Positions 8,910 through 18,304 of a DNA stretch of 64,000 bases are shown here, one piece after another. The stretch spans positions 62,001-126,000 of the forward strand of contig NZ_JBQKLQ010000002.1 in the NCBI RefSeq assembly GCF_052116145.1, given 5' to 3'. Position numbers and translations under genes: made by a program. Origin of the DNA: Fundicoccus sp052116145 (GTDB taxonomy: Bacteria > Bacillota > Bacilli > Lactobacillales > Aerococcaceae). Positions within the stretch are counted from its first letter, which is position 1. Each line of letters begins with the position of its first letter. The notes under the pieces are model-generated. The model was not told where the DNA came from, searched no databases, and worked only from the letters and a program-made list of their open reading frames with translations.

Positions 8910-9742
8910 ACGCGCTGATTGCGATGGGAATTGGGGCAGTTTGCCAGGGGGTGGCCACGCTCGCTTTCCAAACAGACGCCAACAACCGCATCATCACGCC
9001 ATCCTTACTCGGTTTCGAGGCGCTCCACTCGCTCATCTAAACGGGGCTCTTGTTCTTTGGTGGCCTACCAGTTTTATTAGCTTTCAGTGGCAACGGCGCC
9101 TTCTTGCTGCAAGTCGGCTTGATGATTGGTCTGTCGCTAGTGTTATATAGTCGTCTCTTGAGTGGCGCACGGCAAAATTTGCAATTATTATTGTTAGTTG
9201 GCATTGTGCTAGGTACAGCCTTGCGCAGTTTATCTACCTTTATGCGCCGCTTATTGGATCCGGCTGAATTCGACATTCTGCAAGCGCGTTTGTTCGGTTC
9301 AGTCAACAATGCTGATCCAGAGAGCTTTCCAATTGCGATTGTTTTAGTTGTCGCCGCCATTGGCTGGCTCTTGTCATCATCCAACTGCATGAACACCATG
9401 AGACTCGGACCAGCTATCGCTATCAACCTGGGGATCAAGTATCGATATTGTGTCATCAAGATTCTAGTGATAGTTGCGATTTTGATGAGCGTCTCAACTG
9501 CCTTGCTCGGTCCTATCACTTTCTTGGGCTTCCTGGCAGCCAGCTTAAGCTATCAAATTGTCCCTACCTTTGACCACCGCTACCAATTCCCTGTCGTCAT
9601 CTTGCTGAGTTATTGCATCTTGACTGGCGCCTATTTCATGATGTATCACGTTTTCAACGCTCAAGGCGTCGTGAGCCTCATCATCGAACTTGTTGGCGGT
9701 CTCACCTTCTTAGCACTCCTAATGAAAAGAGGTAAAGCATGA
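8897..9742 (+). pseudogene. Truncated, stop-interrupted FecCD-type iron permease
   Basis: From about 8897 the plus strand encodes RLNALIAMGIGAVC, then FQTDANNRIITPSLLGFEAL. This matches the region after the first helices of siderophore ABC permeases (the NRILTPS motif). A TAA at 9038-9040 interrupts LHSLI-TGLLFF, where a Gln codon is expected. Beyond it a clean 230-residue frame from TTG 9050 carries the remaining membrane helices to the stop. The N-terminal helices were lost at the junction with sufB. The end overlaps the ATPase start by ATGA, showing the original operon. A functional permease is unlikely. Confidence 0.8.
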
Positions 9743-10491
9743 TAGAATTAAACACCGTATCCAAATATTATACTAAGTCGCGCGGCGTCGGCCCGTTAAC
9801 ACTCAACATCCCCCAGGCCGGCTTAACATCACTGATTGGTCCAAACGGTGCCGGAAAATCTACGATGTTACTGATGATTGGACGCTTGTTGAAGATGGAT
9901 GCTGGATCCATTCACGTTGCCAATTTTAACGTGGTTGATGCCCCTTCTAACGATTTGGCGCGCGTTCTAGCCATCTTACGCCAAGATAATCATTTGGTCA
10001 CTCGCCTAACCGTTCGCCAACTGATTGGTTTCGGGCGCTTCCCCCATTCGGCTGGGCGCCTGACAGATGTTGACCGTCAGGCCATCTCGCGCTACATCGA
10101 ATTCTTCAATTTAGAGCCCTTTGCTGACTATTACTTGGATGAACTTTCGGGTGGTCAGCGCCAACGTGCTTATGTGGCAATGATTTTATGTCAAGAAACC
10201 GACTACATCTTGTTAGACGAACCCTTGAACAATCTTGATATTGCGCATTCTGTCCAAATGATGAATCACTTACGTCAGGCGGTTGATTCTTTAGGCCGCA
10301 CCATTGTAATGGTGCTACACGACCTAAACTTTGCCGCTCGCTACTCTGACCATATTTGCGCCATGCAAGCTGGCCAGATTCAACATTTCGGGCCCCCTTC
10401 AGAAATCATCCGGCCCGAAATCTTAAGCCCGCTTTACGGTACTGCCGTAGAGGTCTACGATAGCCCGCGCGGCTTATTAGTGTCTGTTTGA
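9739..10491 (+). CDS. Siderophore-type iron ABC transporter ATP-binding protein
   Basis: A 250-residue FecE/FepC-class ATPase with Walker A GPNGAGKST (about 34-42), Q-loop RQDN, signature LSGGQRQRA, Walker B YILLDEP and switch histidine in MVLHDLNFA. Full length for the family. It would energise uptake of ferric siderophores by a FecCD permease at the membrane. The permease gene immediately upstream is broken and no binding protein or second permease is present. The ATPase is therefore probably orphaned, unless it serves a transporter elsewhere. Confidence 0.9.
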   Translation: MIELNTVSKYYTKSRGVGPLTLNIPQAGLTSLIGPNGAGKSTMLLMIGRLLKMDAGSIHVANFNVVDAPSNDLARVLAILRQDNHLVTRLTVRQLIGFGRFPHSAGRLTDVDRQAISRYIEFFNLEPFADYYLDELSGGQRQRAYVAMILCQETDYILLDEPLNNLDIAHSVQMMNHLRQAVDSLGRTIVMVLHDLNFAARYSDHICAMQAGQIQHFGPPSEIIRPEILSPLYGTAVEVYDSPRGLLVSV

Positions 10492-11146
10492 CACGGTTTG
10501 GGCTAGTTTTCATTCAAGTGAAGGAATATAAAACCCTCTAAACAAGCCGAGATTTGTAGTAGATGCTTCACTTGTATTCCTTGAGTATCCGGTCGATTTG
10601 AGCCAAGTCGTGCCGACGACGTTTCACTCACGGATCAAATCATCTGGCATAAGAAGCGGTAGAAGCTATCCAAAACAAAGACAAAGAGCTGCCTATTAAT
10701 CTTAGCAACTCGATACTATAACCAAAAACAACCGGGCTTTCTTAGATTATGACGCGCGGTTTTTTTGCTGAATTTGTTGGCAGGTGTGGTTTAGATGCTT
10801 TAGGCCGATGTCTGCGATTATTCTCTTAGGAAAGATAAAGCTGTCGCTCGCTAGAATTTCACAACGATTTATAGATGTGTCAACTTGAATTGACCGAAAC
10901 TATCAAGACGACTATACTGAATGATTCGTCATGATCCAGGGGGATTGACACAAGCCAGCGGCAATTATGACCTGGCTAGTACAATTGAAAGGATTACAGC
11001 TGACACTCGCGGAGGCTAGAGTCGATACTAGCTAACTAGTTTTCACGAACAAGCGGCTCGTGTTGTCCAGTCAATCCACAATTAACAATAGCGTCAAGTA
11101 TTCAATCGTTTGGTCGCTCAACCTTTAATGGATTATCCTTTATATT
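10492..11146. other. Intergenic, no gene seen
   Basis: About 650 bases with no plausible frame on either strand and no recognised RNA. It may be decayed remains of the iron-uptake locus. No clear terminator for the ATPase gene was found. Confidence 0.4.
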
Positions 11147-11184
11147 AAAAGAAAACGCCCCTTGTTAAAGGGCGTTTTCTTTTC
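11147..11184 (-). terminator. Terminator of the TIM-barrel isomerase gene
   Basis: Long arms AAAAGAAAACGCCC and GGGCGTTTTCTTTT flank a 9-base loop. Being A/T-ended on both sides it may act in both directions. It lies 34 bases after the isomerase stop. Confidence 0.85.
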
Positions 11185-11217
11185 GCTTTTCAGTTGGAAG
11201 CCCCTGCACGTCTTTGC

Positions 11218-11988
11218 TTAAGAACCTAGATAAGTCAGTGAGTCTTTCAAGGCTTTGTCTGGGTCAACACCATCTACGCTGCATTCGAAGGCCAGATCCC
11301 CCGTATAGCCTAGTTCCTTCAGGACGCTTAGATAGTGAGGAAAGTCAATTTCACCCGTGCCAGGCTGGTAGCGGTGATGGTCTGCTAGGTGAATATGACC
11401 CAGGTAAGCGCCGGTTTTACGCAAGGCTTGTTCGATGTCTGCTTCTTCTTGGTACATATGATAAAAGTCAGCGATAATTTTGACGTTCTTTAGATTATTC
11501 TCGGTGATTAAGCGACGGGCTTGCTCGAGCGTATTTAGTAGATGATCTTCTTGCTTATTCAAGGGTTCTAAGTACACGTATGTGCCCGTTGCTTCAGCTA
11601 TCGCATCTAATTTACGCAAGGAATCACTTAGTATTCCAAAGTCTTCTGCGGGTGTTCTTGTGCCAGCTTGATCATGTAAGCCCCAACCAGCTGGAACGAC
11701 CAGTCCGCGACCGCCAACTTCTTTTAAGGCGGATAAAATCGCAGCAATTTCTTGGATGGCACGCTGACGGCGGCTTTCGTCGGCGTCGCCTATGTGTCCT
11801 TCGTAGCCGCCACAGGCGGTTGTGACAAGGAGGCCGGATGAGTCGATGGCTCGCTTAACTTCTTCGTGAGACTCCAGGAGAAGTTGGCCGTCTATTTCGT
11901 AGCCGCCAAAGCCAAGGGCTTTTATGTGAGAAAATTTATCGTGCAACTTGTCCGGAAAGTGTGGCTGGTTTTGTGTGCTGATTAACAT
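11218..11988 (-). CDS. Sugar phosphate isomerase/epimerase family protein (xylose isomerase-like TIM barrel)
   Basis: A 256-residue AP-endonuclease-2/xylose-isomerase-like TIM barrel. Family marks are GFGGYEIDG near residue 27, YLEPLNKQEDHLLNT (metal-ligand Glu, about 140-154), KIIADFYHMYQEE (Asp/His ligands) and HIHLADHHRYQPGTGEIDF. Such enzymes isomerise or epimerise sugars or inositol derivatives with a divalent metal. The substrate cannot be read from sequence. It is monocistronic with its own terminator and sits divergently from the orphan gene at 12086. Confidence 0.85.
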   Translation of the reverse strand: MLISTQNQPHFPDKLHDKFSHIKALGFGGYEIDGQLLLESHEEVKRAIDSSGLLVTTACGGYEGHIGDADESRRQRAIQEIAAILSALKEVGGRGLVVPAGWGLHDQAGTRTPAEDFGILSDSLRKLDAIAEATGTYVYLEPLNKQEDHLLNTLEQARRLITENNLKNVKIIADFYHMYQEEADIEQALRKTGAYLGHIHLADHHRYQPGTGEIDFPHYLSVLKELGYTGDLAFECSVDGVDPDKALKDSLTYLGS

Positions 11989-12085
11989 GGTGGCGCCTCC
12001 ATTTTCTTTTAGTTCATCGTATCATATTTAGTCTATTTAGGGCTATTATTTGGTATACTGTTATTATAAAGTTGAGGTGAATTTG

Positions 12086-12637
12086 ATGGAAGTGGGTTCT
12101 TTGCAGATGCAGGTGCGTGAGGTGATGCGTCAGTGTGAGTTTGCGATTGAGGCGGTTCAGGGGATGAATGGTTATTTAAGTGGGTCGGCTGGGTCAGCGG
12201 CGGCTGGTGGTGCAAGGTTGACGTCTTTTTGGTCGCATACGCAGAATTTTGTGTTGGCGGCTGGTTTGTTGGCTGATTTGTTTGGCGCCCAGGTGCGTGG
12301 TTGGTGTAAGGATTCCAAGGAGTTGCGTCATTATTTCGGTGTGTCGGGTGATTTGCATCTGAAAGCCTATGTGGATTTCTACCGGGATTATCGGTCGCAA
12401 TTAGAGAATTGGTCGGTTGAGGCGGCCGGTGGGATGGTGGTGGATGCGACGGTGATGCCTTATGAGAAGGTGTTGGCCAATTACGGGGAGGCGGCGCGGT
12501 GTTTGCGTTTGTTTGATCCGGTGACTTTTAAGTTATATTATTTAGATACGGAGTTGGATGTGCAAAAGGCGGTGGATGAGTTGGTTGACTTTTATAAGGT
12601 GGGTTTGGAGAAGTTGAATAGTGGGTTCGTGAGGTAG
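12086..12637 (+). CDS. Hypothetical protein, unrecognised family
   Basis: A 183-residue protein. I chose ATG 12086 because GTTGAGGTGA lies at proper distance; the longer frame from 12050 has no such site. It begins MEVGSLQMQVREVMRQCEFA. It contains a small Gly/Ser/Ala stretch (SGSAGSAAAGGA), then mostly helical, amphipathic sequence with a Cys-Lys-Asp segment and a Tyr-rich middle. There is no signal peptide, membrane helix or known motif. The gene is noticeably G/T-rich on the coding strand. It stands alone between the divergent isomerase and the convergent two-gene unit. Confidence 0.65.
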   Translation: MEVGSLQMQVREVMRQCEFAIEAVQGMNGYLSGSAGSAAAGGARLTSFWSHTQNFVLAAGLLADLFGAQVRGWCKDSKELRHYFGVSGDLHLKAYVDFYRDYRSQLENWSVEAAGGMVVDATVMPYEKVLANYGEAARCLRLFDPVTFKLYYLDTELDVQKAVDELVDFYKVGLEKLNSGFVR

Positions 12638-12690
12638 ACTGGCTGAGGCTGGTCTTTTTTTGTTTGTTTCTAATTGCTCTTAAAACAGCT

Positions 12691-12711
12691 AAAAACCTCG
12701 GTTCCCCGAGG
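12691..12711 (-). terminator. Terminator of the two-gene unit
   Basis: CCTCGG (12696-12701) and CCGAGG (12706-12711) with a 4-base loop, followed on the minus strand by TTTTTAG. It comes directly after the stop at 12718. Confidence 0.8.
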
Positions 12712-12717
12712 CTTAGC

Positions 12718-14055
12718 TTAGCAGATTGAGTTTAAATAACCGATGACATCACTTAGAAGCTTACCTAAGTTGTCCGCATCATTCTTCTTAAGTTTTAGCG
12801 TGTGCGGCTTCGCATCTTTCGTGACCATTGTCAAAATCGTTTCATTTTGATGCACATCTTCTATCTCTTTAATTCTTAGCCTATAGGGAGCTTCGAACAT
12901 CTGATTCACAATTAATTCTTCTTTGGTTAAAATAAAACCTTTATCCATTCGATTAGTCAGCGATTGATTGTAGAGTAGCACGATATCTTCTTCAATGATA
13001 TCTGCTGCCATGTGCTTAATTGCATGTTGAACCAAGCCGTTTGGCTTTACCATACCGAAATTATGCAGCTGTTTAATAGCTGTTGCGTGTCGTTCGATTA
13101 GATCGAGCAAAAACGTTTGATCAAAAACTGGCCCTACAGCAGCTGCTTTCCGGTTGGAAGTTTCATCCTCGATTAAGGGCTGCAATTCTTTATTAACAAA
13201 TTTCCCACTCTCTCCGATGATCCCATTTAATAGATCCGTTGTTGAAAACACATTATTTACAAAGCTACCCAGTAAGTATTTTTCATCTTGTGTTGTCGAA
13301 AGATAGTCAGTAATTTCCAAGGCATTGAGTTGATCAATCATGACACGAATACCATGTTTATTCTTCCGGCTTAATTCGCTCATCTTATTAATTTCAGCCG
13401 AAATCGCAGCCATAGCTTTAGACTGTCCTCTGATTTTCGCTGAGTTAGACATGGCATGCACAGCCGCTTGTTTATTATTACCGCTAATCGAAAGGACACC
13501 ACCAATTAAGCCAACGCCACCAATAGTCCAACCAATTGGCCCTGCTAAGGCTAGCAATGCTTTCCCAGCAACCATACCTCCTCCACTACTGGCTATGCTG
13601 CCTCCACCTAACCAGGCCAAAGCCGCATTGGTTGATGCTGCGCCTGATAAGGCAGATATAGCTGTTCCCGTCGAAGCTGTTCCAAAAGTGGTCGCTACAC
13701 TCATGGCCACAGTCGGGGCAAAAGCAGCGACACCTGCTCCAGTTACTACACTCGTCGATGAAGTAATGGCATGCTTTAAGTTCACTTGATTGACTTGTTT
13801 TTCAGCATAACTAAGCAAATTCTCAAAGTCATCTAAATTCAATTTGATTTTCTCTATCTGAATATTGATCTCTTCTGGTGTATGTTTTAAGCGATTGATA
13901 TACTGGTAAGCTTTATTCAACTGGCGCACTAAACGTTTTCTTTCCTTGTATAAATTTTCAGAACTTTGGACTAAAACGGCTTGAATACCATTATACGTAT
14001 CCATTTCAATCTGCAACTTTTCAGTATATTCTTCCTTTAAACCTTTATTCAACAT
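12718..14055 (-). CDS. Gly/Ala-rich membrane protein with C-terminal PH-like domain, unknown function
   Basis: 445 residues from ATG 14055, chosen because GAGGGGGG lies 8 bases upstream; a longer frame to 14127 lacks such a site. Residues 1-95 are charged and helical, probably coiled coil. Residues 98-190 form a long Gly/Ala/Ser/Thr-rich hydrophobic region (VVTGAGVAAFAPTVAMS and on) that could insert in a membrane. The last 78 residues (about 368-445) look like a bacterial PH-like domain: GFILTKEELIV, alternating strands, then a C-terminal helix. It is encoded 155 bases after the HNH-like protein in the same direction, so the two are likely one operon. The family is not recognised. Confidence 0.75.
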   Translation of the reverse strand: MLNKGLKEEYTEKLQIEMDTYNGIQAVLVQSSENLYKERKRLVRQLNKAYQYINRLKHTPEEINIQIEKIKLNLDDFENLLSYAEKQVNQVNLKHAITSSTSVVTGAGVAAFAPTVAMSVATTFGTASTGTAISALSGAASTNAALAWLGGGSIASSGGGMVAGKALLALAGPIGWTIGGVGLIGGVLSISGNNKQAAVHAMSNSAKIRGQSKAMAAISAEINKMSELSRKNKHGIRVMIDQLNALEITDYLSTTQDEKYLLGSFVNNVFSTTDLLNGIIGESGKFVNKELQPLIEDETSNRKAAAVGPVFDQTFLLDLIERHATAIKQLHNFGMVKPNGLVQHAIKHMAADIIEEDIVLLYNQSLTNRMDKGFILTKEELIVNQMFEAPYRLRIKEIEDVHQNETILTMVTKDAKPHTLKLKKNDADNLGKLLSDVIGYLNSIC

Positions 14056-14210
14056 TAGCTGCGTCCCCCCTCGTAACCATTTATCTTTTTCTTTAGTCGG
14101 TAACTTGCAAGCTATAATCTGCAGCACGACTACCGAAACCTACCAGCCACAATCCGCAGGCCCAAAATCCATCCCACAGACACCAAGCCTATAACCCAAA
14201 GTCGCCACCA

Positions 14211-15854
14211 TTAGCTTAAGAAAAAGGACTCAATGTCACCTTCCGTTTGTAAGAGTTTAGTCGGCTCGACCTGCATTTTTTTGACATATTGGATACTGTG
14301 CTCAAACTGAACATTGGCCATCGACTCAATATCAAAGGCTAAGTCCGATAGGCGATCTAATTCCTGATACTTCAGCGCAATCGTTTGAAGTAGACCTTGG
14401 TATTCATGATCAATTTTAGCAATCGCTTCATTGTACGTTTCAATAATTTCAGGCTTTGAAATGGTGAAGTGAGCATTAATGTTTCGCCAGTGGACATTAA
14501 CCTCGCGGATGACTTCATGAAAATTATCCACTAAATGAATAATGACAGCACTCATACTGCCCGTAAACATTGCCCCAATAACCGTTGCTACTGGATTGGC
14601 GATTTCTTTCGGTAAGAAAGTACTCAATTTCTTATCCACTAAGTCCGTTAAAATTAAGCCAATTGAAACAGAAATCCCCACACCAATCAATTTTATGACT
14701 TCTTCTATCAAAACTGATTTTTCTAATTTATCCGGATTCGTCACGAGTAATTTAAAGCCACTAATAATGCTAGATATTCCCTCTTGAATGAGCCGCCCTA
14801 AACGGGCACTCGTCGTCACAAAACTATTCATCAAAGTAGTTATCAACACCCCGACAACGCCGCTAGTAAAACCACTAAGAGAGGTTCCGATAAACTCATC
14901 CTTTATATGATGTAAACTCTCCAACACATTCTCTTTAATGACTTGCATTCGATTCTTAAAATAGTCAATTCTATCTTCCATAGTTCGAAAGGAGTCCCAC
15001 TGTTGGATCAAGGCTTGCATTTCAGCGATAAACACATCACTTAACTTGTATAAAACTAAACCGGCCAACTGACGCTTCATTTGCGTCAGTCCTTGCTTTA
15101 TACTGGCCTGCCTTAATTCCTGCAATTGAGCTTGGTTAATCCTCACATTCACAAATTTTTCAGCCCTGGCTTCAACTTTGTCCGCCAACTCTGCCTTGAC
15201 CTCAAAACGTTCTTCATTATTTTTGTCCTGCTTCTTTTGCGTAGTCTGTCGCCAATCACTCAAGCTTTCTGCACCTTTTGATTGATTCAGTGAACTATGT
15301 GTATAGGTTAAGTTGTTTTCATTCATTGCCAGATCATTACGCTCATCATCACTTAGAAAGAGCCGCGCCTTCTTATTGTCATGAATCCGCTTGGCAGATA
15401 CAACATGATCAAGATGTGCCTGCCCAGTTTTAGGCAAAACCTTCCCAGTATAGCCATCATAAATCTCAGGCTGTTGTTGAAAATCCTTTTTCCTAGTAAC
15501 AGACATCCGCGTATCAAGCGTCTCACTTATCTTTCTTCCTTCATAATTTCTCCGATCATAACTGGCATTGTAGCGCGAACTATACTCACTCGAAACAAAC
15601 ACGTCATTCTCAGCATTATGTACCGTACTAACAGAACCACCTATTGAATAACTATCCGAATCACCCAAGCGACCTAAATCTAGTAAACGACCAATCCCAA
15701 ATTGATTGACCACTTGCGTGCTAACTTGTTGCGATAACACTTGCCAAAAATCATCGAAATGCTTCGCCTCTAAATGATAGGCCTCCTCTGTATTTAACTT
15801 ATTGAAAAAGTCATCTTCAAGAAAAATTATTTCATCCAGCTTCCACACCTCCAT
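14211..15854 (-). CDS. HNH-like membrane-associated protein, unknown function
   Basis: A 547-residue protein. Residues 131-193 carry an HNH/His-Me finger-like signature: GYTGKVLPKTGQAHLDHVVS (HLDH at 147-150), then MNENNLTYTHSSLNQSKG with the conserved Asn residues and an SK. This is the layout of an HNH nuclease core, but the usual Cys pairs are absent. A charged helical segment follows (200-320), then three or four hydrophobic helices (about 325-445) and a C-terminal coiled coil. An ATGGAGGTG run at the start makes the exact start uncertain. It is upstream of the PH-like partner. Function is unknown; a membrane-linked nuclease in defence or conflict is my inference only. Confidence 0.75.
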   Translation of the reverse strand: MEVWKLDEIIFLEDDFFNKLNTEEAYHLEAKHFDDFWQVLSQQVSTQVVNQFGIGRLLDLGRLGDSDSYSIGGSVSTVHNAENDVFVSSEYSSRYNASYDRRNYEGRKISETLDTRMSVTRKKDFQQQPEIYDGYTGKVLPKTGQAHLDHVVSAKRIHDNKKARLFLSDDERNDLAMNENNLTYTHSSLNQSKGAESLSDWRQTTQKKQDKNNEERFEVKAELADKVEARAEKFVNVRINQAQLQELRQASIKQGLTQMKRQLAGLVLYKLSDVFIAEMQALIQQWDSFRTMEDRIDYFKNRMQVIKENVLESLHHIKDEFIGTSLSGFTSGVVGVLITTLMNSFVTTSARLGRLIQEGISSIISGFKLLVTNPDKLEKSVLIEEVIKLIGVGISVSIGLILTDLVDKKLSTFLPKEIANPVATVIGAMFTGSMSAVIIHLVDNFHEVIREVNVHWRNINAHFTISKPEIIETYNEAIAKIDHEYQGLLQTIALKYQELDRLSDLAFDIESMANVQFEHSIQYVKKMQVEPTKLLQTEGDIESFFLS

Positions 15855-16716
15855 CCAGAATTACACCTTTCGTATATTATAACAAACAGACGTAATCTTT
15901 GTCTCAATAAATTAGACAAATACTCGCACAATAAAAAAGCCCATTTCATCAAAGAGGGACTCAAAACCTTTTAACGGAAAGGTCAACCGAGATATTGATT
16001 CATTTCCTACAAATCAGAGCAACCTCCAGCCACTTGCAGGTCGGGCGGAATGTCATAAGTAGACTGAACATTCATCCTCAATCTGAAAACACCTACCTTT
16101 GTCGTATAGAATGAAAGACTCAAGAAATCAACAACTCTATCAATAAATTGCCACTGATTTCATCACCTTTTCGATCACTTAAGTGTCACATTATTTTATT
16201 CATTCAACTACTTCTTCTAAGTCATTAAATAAAAATGCACTGGAGATACAAATAGAGCACCTAACGAACAACGTCACGTTCGACCAAGAATCTATTGAAT
16301 ATTAAATTAACGACGCCGACAACAGGCAGGGAAACAAAAAGCAACAACTTCGCGACAGTCAAACGAAGACATAAAAAGCCCATGCTCAAAAGAAAATAAG
16401 GATGAAAATTTGTGTGTCGTGTAATATTTAACGCGAACATGGCAAACCACTCCTCAGAATGCGATCAATTATTGACACAGAACGATTGGCTGGAAAAGAT
16501 CTGACTAAATCAAGTGTAGTACAGGCACCATTCAGAAACTCACAATTTACGAGAACCTAACACACAAACCCAAAAATTAACACTCTGGGGACAAATGGCA
16601 CCACACCCTTCAAGCATTCATCAGCCAAGCCTCCCCTTCTACCAGCAGAACGTCCTGGCTCATTCACACAGCCGGTAGCAATTAAATTGACCCATGATAA
16701 ACCCAGTCACCAAACA
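15855..16716. other. Intergenic, no gene seen
   Basis: About 860 bases between the HNH-like gene and the oad operon end. There is no protein-like frame, and the sequence is A/C-rich on the plus strand. No repeat family found elsewhere in the window was recognised here. Confidence 0.4.
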
Positions 16717-16740
16717 AAAAACCGGAGTCAAACTCCGGTT
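16717..16740 (-). terminator. Terminator of the oad operon
   Basis: 9-bp arms (16720-16728 and 16732-16740) with a 3-base loop, followed on the minus strand by TTTTTTGTTTG. Confidence 0.85.
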
Positions 16741-16756
16741 TTGCTTTCACTACTCA

Positions 16757-17887
16757 CTAACCAAAGAAACTCAACAAAATTCCAGCGGCAATCGCTGAGC
16801 CGATCACACCCGCTACGTTAGGTCCCATGGCGTGCATCAGGAGGTAGTTATTCGGGTTGGCTTTGATGCCTTCGACTTGTGAGACGCGAGCAGCCATTGG
16901 GACGGCGGACACGCCGGCTGATCCGATCAGTGGATTAATTTTTCCACCGGTTAACTTATACATCAGCTTGCCCATCAACACACCACTAGCAGTTCCTACC
17001 ATGAATGCAAAGAGACCTAAGATGACTATTTTGATCGTATCGAGACTCAATAAAGTGGCCGCATCCGCGGATGCACCGACCGATACGCCCAGGAGAATCG
17101 TCACGATGTACATCATGGAATTTTCCAGGGTATTGGCCAAAAGTGGCACGACACCGCTCTCGCGAATCAGGTTTCCGAGCATCAACATCCCGATTAAGGA
17201 AGTGGCCGAGGGAATCAGCAGGCTGACAAACAGAGTTACGACAATCGGAAAAATAATTTTTTCTTTCTTGGAAACGGGACGCGTCTGGGTCATGACGGTC
17301 TCACGCTCCTCTTTGGTCGTCAGAGCGCGCATAATCGGCGGCTGAATAATTGGAACGAGGGCCATGTAAGAGTAGGCCGCAATCGCAATCGTTGGCAGAA
17401 TATGTTCCGCCAGTTTGGACGACAGGTAAATGGCGGTTGGACCATCTGCTCCGCCAATAATGCCGACGGCGGCCGATTCATTGGGAGTCATGCCAAGCGC
17501 CAGCGCACCGAAAAAAGCAGCAAAAATTCCAAATTGGGCGGCACCACCTAATAATAAGGTCTTAGGATTGGCAATCAGTGGGCCGAAGTCCGTGGCTGCT
17601 CCTAAGCAGAGGAAAATCAAAGGCGGGAAAATACCGAGACTGACTCCTTGATACATATAGTAAAGCAGTCCGCCGTTTTCTGTGGCGGTCGGTGAGTTCA
17701 TTAAACCGGCTAAAGGTAGATTGGCCAACAACATCCCAAAGGCAATCGGAATCAGTAGATAAGGTTCATAGTTTTTGGCAACGGCTAGATAGATTAAGAC
17801 GAGCGACAGGGTAATGACAATAATTTCTTGAATGGTGATACTTAACAAGCCTGTACTGGCGATCAATTCGTTGATTGCTTCAAACAT
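16757..17887 (-). CDS. oadB: Na+-translocating decarboxylase beta subunit (oxaloacetate decarboxylase type)
   Basis: A 376-residue integral membrane protein matching the beta subunit of Na+-pumping oxaloacetate, methylmalonyl-CoA and glutaconyl-CoA decarboxylases. Diagnostic stretches are GIFPPLIFLCLGAATDFGPL, ESAAVGIIGGADGPTAIYL with the Na+-site Asp, and the C-terminal NYLLMHAMGPNVAGVIGSAI. It decarboxylates carboxybiotin on the carrier subunit and couples this to Na+ export. It is the last gene of the operon alpha - gamma - biotin carrier - beta, 14 bases after the carrier gene. The substrate is set by the alpha subunit. Confidence 0.95.
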   Translation of the reverse strand: MFEAINELIASTGLLSITIQEIIVITLSLVLIYLAVAKNYEPYLLIPIAFGMLLANLPLAGLMNSPTATENGGLLYYMYQGVSLGIFPPLIFLCLGAATDFGPLIANPKTLLLGGAAQFGIFAAFFGALALGMTPNESAAVGIIGGADGPTAIYLSSKLAEHILPTIAIAAYSYMALVPIIQPPIMRALTTKEERETVMTQTRPVSKKEKIIFPIVVTLFVSLLIPSATSLIGMLMLGNLIRESGVVPLLANTLENSMMYIVTILLGVSVGASADAATLLSLDTIKIVILGLFAFMVGTASGVLMGKLMYKLTGGKINPLIGSAGVSAVPMAARVSQVEGIKANPNNYLLMHAMGPNVAGVIGSAIAAGILLSFFG

Positions 17888-17901
17888 TTTAATCCACCTT
17901 C

Positions 17902-18288
17902 CTAAATGGTCAGTAGTAATTGGTCAGATTGAACACTTTCATTCGGGCTTACATGAATCTCGCCGACCACACCGTCTCGTGGCGCCACGATTTCATTCTC
18001 CATTTTCATTGCTTCTAAAATTATTAAGACATCCCCTTTGGACACTGCTTGGCCGGGTGACACGACGACTTTATAAATCGTCCCTGACATTGGTGCCTTA
18101 ACTTCGGTACCAGAAGTAGACGTGGCCTGCGCTGGCTGAGTTACCGGAGTCGGCTTGGCTGCTGGGGTTGCTTGTTCTGTTGCTTGTGCTGAGGCTGGTG
18201 CTGGCGTCGTCATGTCGGTATCGGCTGGTAACTCTTTGACCGTCACGCGGTAAACCTCATTGTTTATTTCAATTTCATATTTTTTCAT
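17902..18288 (-). CDS. Biotin carboxyl carrier subunit of the Na+-pumping decarboxylase
   Basis: 128 residues from ATG 18288, chosen because GGGAGG lies 9 bases upstream. It begins MKKYEIEINNEVYRVTVKEL. A Pro/Ala/Thr/Gln-rich flexible linker (about 24-62) follows, then a biotinyl domain with the biotinylation motif EAMKMENEI near residue 95. The swinging domain shuttles CO2 from the alpha subunit in the cytoplasm to the membrane beta subunit. Here it is a separate polypeptide, whereas in some bacteria it is fused to alpha. Confidence 0.93.
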   Translation of the reverse strand: MKKYEIEINNEVYRVTVKELPADTDMTTPAPASAQATEQATPAAKPTPVTQPAQATSTSGTEVKAPMSGTIYKVVVSPGQAVSKGDVLIILEAMKMENEIVAPRDGVVGEIHVSPNESVQSDQLLLTI

Positions 18289-18304
18289 ACTGATCATCCT
18301 CCCA

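Noticed and set aside
8783..9036. Two 62-residue minus-strand frames at the sufB-permease junction
   Set aside because: They are out-of-frame readings of sufB and antisense of the permease; the real frames are those with homology.
9037..9519. 160-residue antisense frame opposite the permease
   Set aside because: Basic and Cys/Asn-rich composition typical of an antisense shadow; the plus-strand frame is clearly a permease.
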